From JAYWIG01 sp043789035 (GTDB taxonomy: Bacteria > Pseudomonadota > Gammaproteobacteria > Burkholderiales > Burkholderiaceae_E): a stretch of DNA of 11,420 nucleotides. Location: assembly GCA_043789035.1 (NCBI GenBank), contig JAYWIG010000187.1:1-11420 (forward strand), given 5' to 3'. The notes beneath the pieces were generated by a model. It ran no database searches, had not been told where the DNA came from, and saw nothing but the letters and a program-made list of their open reading frames with translations. Made by a program: the position numbers and the translations under genes. Of the stretch, positions 7,503-11,420 are shown one piece after another (position 1 is the stretch's first letter; each line of letters opens with the position of its first letter).

Positions 7503-8084
7503 TCAGGGTTTATCAAAGTAATCGAAGGTGACCATGCGGTCGTCAGAAACGTTGACCCGACCAATCACCCTGCCCGGAACTCCGCCAACAATAGAGTAGT
7601 CGGGGACGTCAGCGGTGACTACAGCGCCAGCACCTATTACGCAATGCTTGCCAACCGTAACGCCCTTTGTGATCACCGCGTGAGAACCGATGAAACAGCA
7701 ATCGCCTATTCTAATCGGCGCATATTCGTAGGTCAGATGCCCGCCGGAGACGGCCCATTTGACGGTGTCATGGGTAACAATCTGGCAGCCAGCCGACACT
7801 GAACAGTTTTCACCGATCACAAGACCACCGCTTCCGTCGAGCGAGCAAAAAGGCCCAACCCAGGTGTCTTGACCGATCTCGACATCACCCACCACTGTTG
7901 TAGAGTTGTAAATAGTGACGTTTTTACCTTGACCAACCCAGAACTTGCCACGTTCTTTCCAGTCAAAGAGATCCTCGTAAAAAGGATTGATGCGCTTGAA
8001 CTTCGCATGTACCTCACGCTGAAGTTCCACATGCAAAGTCCTCAAATCCTGAAGCAATGCGGTAAGCCGCTCATTTAAAGCCAT
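7503..8084 (-). CDS. Hexapeptide-repeat (left-handed beta-helix) acyltransferase
   Basis: 193 residues from ATG 8084, with GGAG 7 bases upstream; the start overlaps the stop of the preceding gene by 10 bases. Seen: an N-terminal helical segment (1-32), then hexapeptide repeats over about 62-176 (for example VVGDVEIGQDTWVGPFC, later IRIGDCCFIGSHAVITKGV and GVPGRVIGRV). The motif VTHD (103-106) offers the catalytic histidine typical of WbbJ/maltose-acetyltransferase-like enzymes. Family knowledge: these trimeric cytoplasmic enzymes transfer acetyl or other acyl groups from a CoA or carrier thioester to sugar hydroxyls or amines. Here it is the second beta-helix transferase of the cluster besides the lipoyl fusion, so two acylated positions, or a division of labour, can be expected. 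The acyl donor and sugar cannot be told. Confidence 0.87.
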   Translation of the reverse strand: MALNERLTALLQDLRTLHVELQREVHAKFKRINPFYEDLFDWKERGKFWVGQGKNVTIYNSTTVVGDVEIGQDTWVGPFCSLDGSGGLVIGENCSVSAGCQIVTHDTVKWAVSGGHLTYEYAPIRIGDCCFIGSHAVITKGVTVGKHCVIGAGAVVTADVPDYSIVGGVPGRVIGRVNVSDDRMVTFDYFDKP

Positions 8085-9151
8085 GCCGTTTCTCCGACAA
8101 AATCCATAGCAGGGCTGCTGGCCATCGCCTCCCTAGCAGCGTCTCTGGTATTCAAGCCGCGCAGGCGGGCTCGTGCCATCGCCTCGCCTACTTTCAATCC
8201 TGCCGTGTACAAAGTAAGAACAGGTCGCGGCCCCATGTGGTAAGGCTGGTAACTCAAAAACCCCGCCGGTGAAATATCTTCAGGAAAATAACGCAAGCCA
8301 GAAGCTTTTAATTGAGGGACATCGAGATTGCCGGTAATGATGCCCATCTTTAAATCGGGATTGATGTCCAGTATTTCCTGGTATCCGAGAAATCCATCGT
8401 CACCCAGCAACCGATGATGATGCCGATGCTCAGCCACCACCAAGATGTCGTACTCTTGCCCGTGGCTTGAAAAGTATTCACGCAACTGCTCGTAACGCAG
8501 ATCACCTTCTGGTTCGGCTGACACCCAGGTCAGATCTATGCCGGTACGGCGCATGTGGTCGGCAATCGCACCCGCAGGCAAGGGTGAATTACCCAATAGC
8601 AGGACCTTTCCGCCATCAAACCCAAGCTCGAATAACAACTTCAAGGCAAACAGGCCTGTAAAAAACCGGAGGTCGCAGGGTGGTTCCTGCTCCTTGGTTC
8701 CGAGAACGAGAATGTCTTTATCTTTACAAGCATTCAAATCGAGATCCCCAGGACGAAACTCCCATGTTTCCCACATCAGCGGAATAACAGCCGTAGGTTT
8801 TAGTCTGGCAAGAAGGTCACCATCAAGAGGCCGTACAAAGCCACTGTTAGTGACGATGTCGCTTTGGGCGAGACCCTCATCGAAACGCCCTACCCTAACT
8901 TCAATTCTGTCTGCCACACCAAATGCCGTAGCTGCTTGCATCGTCTCACGGCACACAACTTCGGCAGTAGCAAAACGGGAGTCGCGTGTTTGTGCAAATA
9001 CTTTTTTTGCACCCGCAAGTGCGGCAATGATGGGGGTCAAGAGATAGGCGCCCGAGGCCGCCTCGGTGTAGACGGTCAGGCCAGAAAGATCAACCCCGAA
9101 GTGACTGATCAACTGCGAAGGCAAAGCACGATTCAGGCGAGTGTTGAACAT
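8075..9151 (-). CDS. Unrecognised protein with two Rossmann-like halves
   Basis: 358 residues from ATG 9151. I do not recognise the family. The first half (about 24-150) opens with LTVYTEAASGAYLLTPI and alternates strands and helices, including a GAKKVFAQTRDSR segment that looks like the end of a second strand with a charged cofactor or substrate loop. The second half (about 160-300) has KVLLLGNSPLPAGAIADHM (182-200), shaped like a Rossmann turn, followed by a strand ending in WVS. This layout resembles two-domain dehydrogenases or S-adenosylhomocysteine-hydrolase-like folds, but no catalytic signature is clear. EHRHHHR (241-247) is an unusual histidine cluster. No signal peptide or membrane segment. 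There is no good ribosome site before the ATG, and the sequence just upstream suggests a longer N-terminus in another frame. It overlaps the following acyltransferase by 10 bases. Confidence 0.75.
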   Translation of the reverse strand: MFNTRLNRALPSQLISHFGVDLSGLTVYTEAASGAYLLTPIIAALAGAKKVFAQTRDSRFATAEVVCRETMQAATAFGVADRIEVRVGRFDEGLAQSDIVTNSGFVRPLDGDLLARLKPTAVIPLMWETWEFRPGDLDLNACKDKDILVLGTKEQEPPCDLRFFTGLFALKLLFELGFDGGKVLLLGNSPLPAGAIADHMRRTGIDLTWVSAEPEGDLRYEQLREYFSSHGQEYDILVVAEHRHHHRLLGDDGFLGYQEILDINPDLKMGIITGNLDVPQLKASGLRYFPEDISPAGFLSYQPYHMGPRPVLTLYTAGLKVGEAMARARLRGLNTRDAAREAMASSPAMDFVGETAWL

Positions 9152-9155
9152 GGAT

Positions 9156-9209
9156 TCATAGCAACTTGATATGACGTTCGTGGGCGGAGTAGATCGCGGT
9201 TATGGCCAC
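9156..9209 (-). other. Short leader frame with possible +1 frameshift into the 9151-8075 gene
   Basis: From GTG 9209 the minus strand encodes MAITAIYSAHERHIKLL and then TGA (9158-9156). Skipping one base at CTA-TGA would continue as GAA TCC ATG, giving KLLESMFNTRL and joining the frame of the downstream gene. The joined sequence forms one plausible helical N-terminus. It may be a frameshift mutation, a sequence error, a programmed shift, or chance in a 60-base gap. Confidence 0.35.
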
Positions 9210-9211
9210 AC

Positions 9212-9928
9212 TCAACCCAACTCCATCAACCTCAAGAGTGAATTCCGCGTACCCTCACCCTCATACCGATTTCTTAAAAGTACATCGGGCTTCCGTACTG
9301 ACTCGCGCAAGCTTTCGTATCGTTCCTGGCGTTCGCTATTGAGATAAATGTGCATCGGATGGAAATCAAAAACCTTTAACCCCTCGCGAAGGGCCAGATC
9401 CTTGATGGGCGTATTTTCCTGAAAATAAAAGCATGCACTGTCCTGATAAAAATATGGCGCATGAACAAGTCCATACCAGTCCGCATAGGGCTTCAGAACA
9501 ATGCGGCTTTGCTCGGGAATAAGGTGGTTGGAAACATTGGTGATACCCGCAGACTGGATCGCCTGGGAAATAACGTCACCCCAGCTCAGAGAGTGGCTTC
9601 GAAATGATCTTGCACCAGGAACAATGGAAGCAAGACTACTCACAACCTCCTCAGCTGACATTCCCCCCGCTTGGGGCGTGCCACGGAGAAGCTCATTGAA
9701 GTTTGGATGAAGACCGAGTTCGAATAGCGAATTTTCGGCGATCCTCGACAACAGAGGCGTAGCGTGAGTTGCAAAAAAAGTAGCTCGTACGCCAGCTTTT
9801 TCAATGAGCTCAATCGAGTCAAGCAGAACTTCGTCACAGGCCCAATCAATGTCCAGCGTCAGAAACACCGCGTCACGCCAGGATGTTTCGTCCTGCAATT
9901 CGATTTCATTGAGTTTTTTAAATTGCAT
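9212..9928 (-). CDS. Short polysaccharide deacetylase-like (NodB/WbmS type) protein
   Basis: 238 residues from ATG 9928. Seen: AVFLTLDIDWACDEVLLD (20-37), where LDID replaces the NodB TFDD motif; AGVRATFFATH (45-55), the usual next strand; FELGLHPNFNELL (69-81) with a metal-type histidine; RSFRSHSLSWGD (107-118); and KVFDFHPMHIYLN (185-197), a terminal His-Pro motif. The order fits the CE4/NodB fold in a minimal form. Expected chemistry is metal-dependent removal of an acyl group from a sugar amine or hydroxyl; the substrate is unknown. There is no signal peptide, so action on a cytoplasmic intermediate is inferred. Its ATG shares one base with the stop of the preceding methyltransferase (TGATG), so it is probably translated by coupling; the upstream GAAG is distant. 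Resemblance to proteins named WbmS in Bordetella-type O-antigen loci is from memory. Confidence 0.75.
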   Translation of the reverse strand: MQFKKLNEIELQDETSWRDAVFLTLDIDWACDEVLLDSIELIEKAGVRATFFATHATPLLSRIAENSLFELGLHPNFNELLRGTPQAGGMSAEEVVSSLASIVPGARSFRSHSLSWGDVISQAIQSAGITNVSNHLIPEQSRIVLKPYADWYGLVHAPYFYQDSACFYFQENTPIKDLALREGLKVFDFHPMHIYLNSERQERYESLRESVRKPDVLLRNRYEGEGTRNSLLRLMELG

Positions 9929-11091
9929 CAGTTTGTCACTTCAGCTGATTCAACACGGTAAAAACCGCGATCACTCACAGCAAAGATGTTTTTCTGTACG
10001 CCGAGCCGCCTTAATCTTTCGATGACAGGCGCAAAGTAAATAGGATTAAGCGACAAAAGTACAACCGAGTCCGATTCGAGACCAGCCTTATCAACCGGGA
10101 CGATCTTCATGTCAGTAAGCGGCATGTATTTGCCATGCAGTAAAGGATTGTCATCAATGACGGTAACCTCTGCGAAAACGGATGAGTCGATAGCCTTTGA
10201 ATACAGAAGGCCTGTCAATGACATGCTCACCCCGTATATAAAAACCTTCTGGCCTTCGTGCTGCTGCATGAATGGACCAAATTCCAGCATGGTGCTGGCT
10301 CCAATTTTCAGAGATCTGGGCTCATAACCCTTGCTATTCCGTCCAAACGCACAAATCAAGCTCGCTTCATCGTCACGAGACAAATACAAAATCTCGTAAC
10401 CCTGTCGATTCAGTAGCGCCTGAAGCGATTGCCTGCAAAAATAATGCGGGTGTTCATGGGCAAGAATATTGAGCATTCCCGCCTTCGCCAGCAATTGGAT
10501 ATTGGGAACCTGAATGATGGCCAATCCGTCTTGGCGCAAATTTTTATCCAGGGCTTCAAAAAAAGTATCCAGATGCACGATGTGTTCCAGATTAAACCGT
10601 GCAACAACATAGTCAAATGAATCCGATACTTTTGTCGATCCATAGAAACCGTCAATGAAATTTACTTGCTCACTGCTCTTGGCACCTGGATTGATAGCGG
10701 AACATAACAAACCGCGGTCAAGAAACGGCCTGATTTGCGCAATGTCGTCACAACCAACTTCCAGCAACGTTCCCTTGTTTTTTTTCAAAAACAAGTTCGC
10801 TACGCTGTCAAACGCCTCTCGGTAAGGTGCTTGCAATGATTCAAGATTTTTAAAAGGATAGAGATAGTAATAGTTCTCGTACAGTTTCCTGGCAAAGTCC
10901 TCATCAATATCATTCAAAAAAACATGATGGCATGCATTACACATCCATGCAGTTATGCGCGCTGCACTGACAGTGTGGCGTTTCTCTGCTTCAATGGGCC
11001 ACAAAATAGCTGGGAATGCCTCAAACGATTCCAACTTTTCAATATCAGCAGACATGCACGCTGGACAACATTGGTAACTAACTACGCTCAT
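9928..11091 (-). CDS. Zinc-ribbon class I SAM methyltransferase, sugar C-methyltransferase type
   Basis: 387 residues from ATG 11091 with AAGGA 6 bases upstream. Domains in order: an N-terminal zinc-binding segment with CCPAC (8-12) and CNAC (51-54); a SAM-binding domain (about 105-250) with LLEVGCDDIAQI (109-120) as motif I; FNLEHIVHL (166-174) and IIQVPN (192-197); AHEHPHYF (211-218), which corresponds to the conserved HEH-x-x-YF of this family; and a C-terminal domain (about 262-375) ending in the VIDDNPLLHGKYMPL (311-325) signature of the C-methyltransferase C-terminal domain. Family knowledge: NovU/TylCIII/TcaB9 enzymes add a methyl to C3 of a dTDP-keto-sugar. Oddity: motif I lacks the second glycine (CDDI instead of xNDG). 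Inferred role: branched-sugar synthesis or a related methylation. Starts one base after the ATP-grasp stop. Confidence 0.85.
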   Translation of the reverse strand: MSVVSYQCCPACMSADIEKLESFEAFPAILWPIEAEKRHTVSAARITAWMCNACHHVFLNDIDEDFARKLYENYYYLYPFKNLESLQAPYREAFDSVANLFLKKNKGTLLEVGCDDIAQIRPFLDRGLLCSAINPGAKSSEQVNFIDGFYGSTKVSDSFDYVVARFNLEHIVHLDTFFEALDKNLRQDGLAIIQVPNIQLLAKAGMLNILAHEHPHYFCRQSLQALLNRQGYEILYLSRDDEASLICAFGRNSKGYEPRSLKIGASTMLEFGPFMQQHEGQKVFIYGVSMSLTGLLYSKAIDSSVFAEVTVIDDNPLLHGKYMPLTDMKIVPVDKAGLESDSVVLLSLNPIYFAPVIERLRRLGVQKNIFAVSDRGFYRVESAEVTN

Positions 11092-11092
11092 C

Positions 11093-11420
11093 TCAATTCC
11101 TTCTTGCTACTCCGACACGCATTTCGGTCAGGTTTCGCAGGATAACTGCTTCTTCGTATTCAAAATCGACCAGAATTTCTTCTCCAAAGATGTGTTTTCT
11201 GATCAGCACATCAGGCTCGTTGTAACCGACCATCGCCCGAATGGATGTCGTGCCTGAGAACCGGGGATTGATCTCAAACACCTTCACGCGCCCGTCTACA
11301 AACCGACACTGTATATTGGTTGCCCCGCGACACCCAAACGCTCGTGCAATTTCTTTGCATTGACGAGTCACTTCTGCATGTCGGCCAACATGGCCATGGC
11401 TCACCCCGGAGCTGATCACG
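11093..11420 (-). CDS. ATP-grasp ligase, C-terminal end (cut by window edge)
   Basis: The minus-strand frame enters at the right edge and stops at TGA 11095-11093, giving about 109 residues. Seen: GATNIQCRFVDGRVKVFEIN followed by PRFSGTT, matching the ATP-grasp motif in which the Glu and Asn of EINPRFSG bind ATP-magnesium; then a domain-closing helix and ILRNLTEM. This is the pattern of carbamoyl-phosphate-synthase-like or PylC/PurK-type ATP-grasp proteins often found in glycan clusters. The ATG at 11419 is probably internal because the ATP-grasp core normally begins about 200 residues earlier. Family knowledge: such enzymes join a carboxylate to an amine or other nucleophile through an acyl-phosphate. 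Inference: amidation, or attachment of an amino-acid-like group to the sugar. It sits one base before the C-methyltransferase start, so it is in the same operon. Confidence 0.85.
   Translation of the reverse strand, partial: VISSGVSHGHVGRHAEVTRQCKEIARAFGCRGATNIQCRFVDGRVKVFEINPRFSGTTSIRAMVGYNEPDVLIRKHIFGEEILVDFEYEEAVILRNLTEMRVGVARRN

Noticed and set aside
1..11420. JUMPStart/ops element, tRNA, CRISPR or insertion sequence
   Set aside because: No GGCGGTAG ops core, no cloverleaf-like gene, no regularly spaced repeats and no transposase were seen on either strand by eye.

Overview
The window is the interior of a surface-glycan gene cluster (O-antigen, capsule or flagellin-glycan type) from what is probably a Gram-negative proteobacterium. 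The base composition is middling, genes are tightly packed with GGAG-type ribosome sites, and the sugar-modifying families are typical of such loci. The exact genus cannot be fixed from the sequence. All twelve recognisable genes are on the minus strand, so transcription runs from high to low coordinates. Gaps are short (at most about 140 bases), several genes overlap, and I see no convincing internal terminator. This suggests one operon that enters at the right edge and leaves at the left edge.

In order of transcription: the C-terminal end of an ATP-grasp ligase (11420-11093, cut by the window); a zinc-ribbon sugar C-methyltransferase-like protein (11091-9928); a short NodB/WbmS-like polysaccharide deacetylase (9928-9212); an unrecognised protein with two Rossmann-like halves (9151-8075), whose 5' end may be frameshifted; a hexapeptide-repeat acyltransferase (8084-7503); a second deacetylase-like protein with an extra C-terminal domain (7410-6133); a TylF/MycF-type O-methyltransferase (6039-5251); thiamine-diphosphate 2-oxoacid dehydrogenase E1 alpha (5254-4313) and beta (4316-3267); a lipoyl-domain protein carrying a hexapeptide acyltransferase (3274-1694); a CgeB-like glycosyltransferase (1653-490); and the N-terminal part of a Gfo/Idh/MocA oxidoreductase (349-1, cut by the window).

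The striking part is 5254-1694. E1 alpha and E1 beta look like a complete, intact 2-oxoacid decarboxylating dehydrogenase. The partner in the E2 position has the expected lipoyl domain and peripheral-subunit-binding-like segment, but the usual E2 catalytic domain is replaced by a left-handed beta-helix acyltransferase of the type that acylates sugars, plus an unassigned C-terminal domain. My inference is a dedicated acylation machine. E1 would decarboxylate a 2-oxoacid and load the acyl group on the lipoyl arm, and the fused transferase would pass it to a sugar amine or hydroxyl, possibly without acyl-CoA. No E3 is visible, so the host enzyme would have to reoxidise the lipoyl group. The two deacetylase-like proteins could free amines for such re-acylation, and the methyltransferases would decorate the same sugar.

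The 140-base gap 350-489 holds a short frame with a weak resemblance to YidD. The start of the 9151-8075 gene shows a prfB-like CTA-TGA arrangement compatible with a +1 frameshift. Both are tentative.
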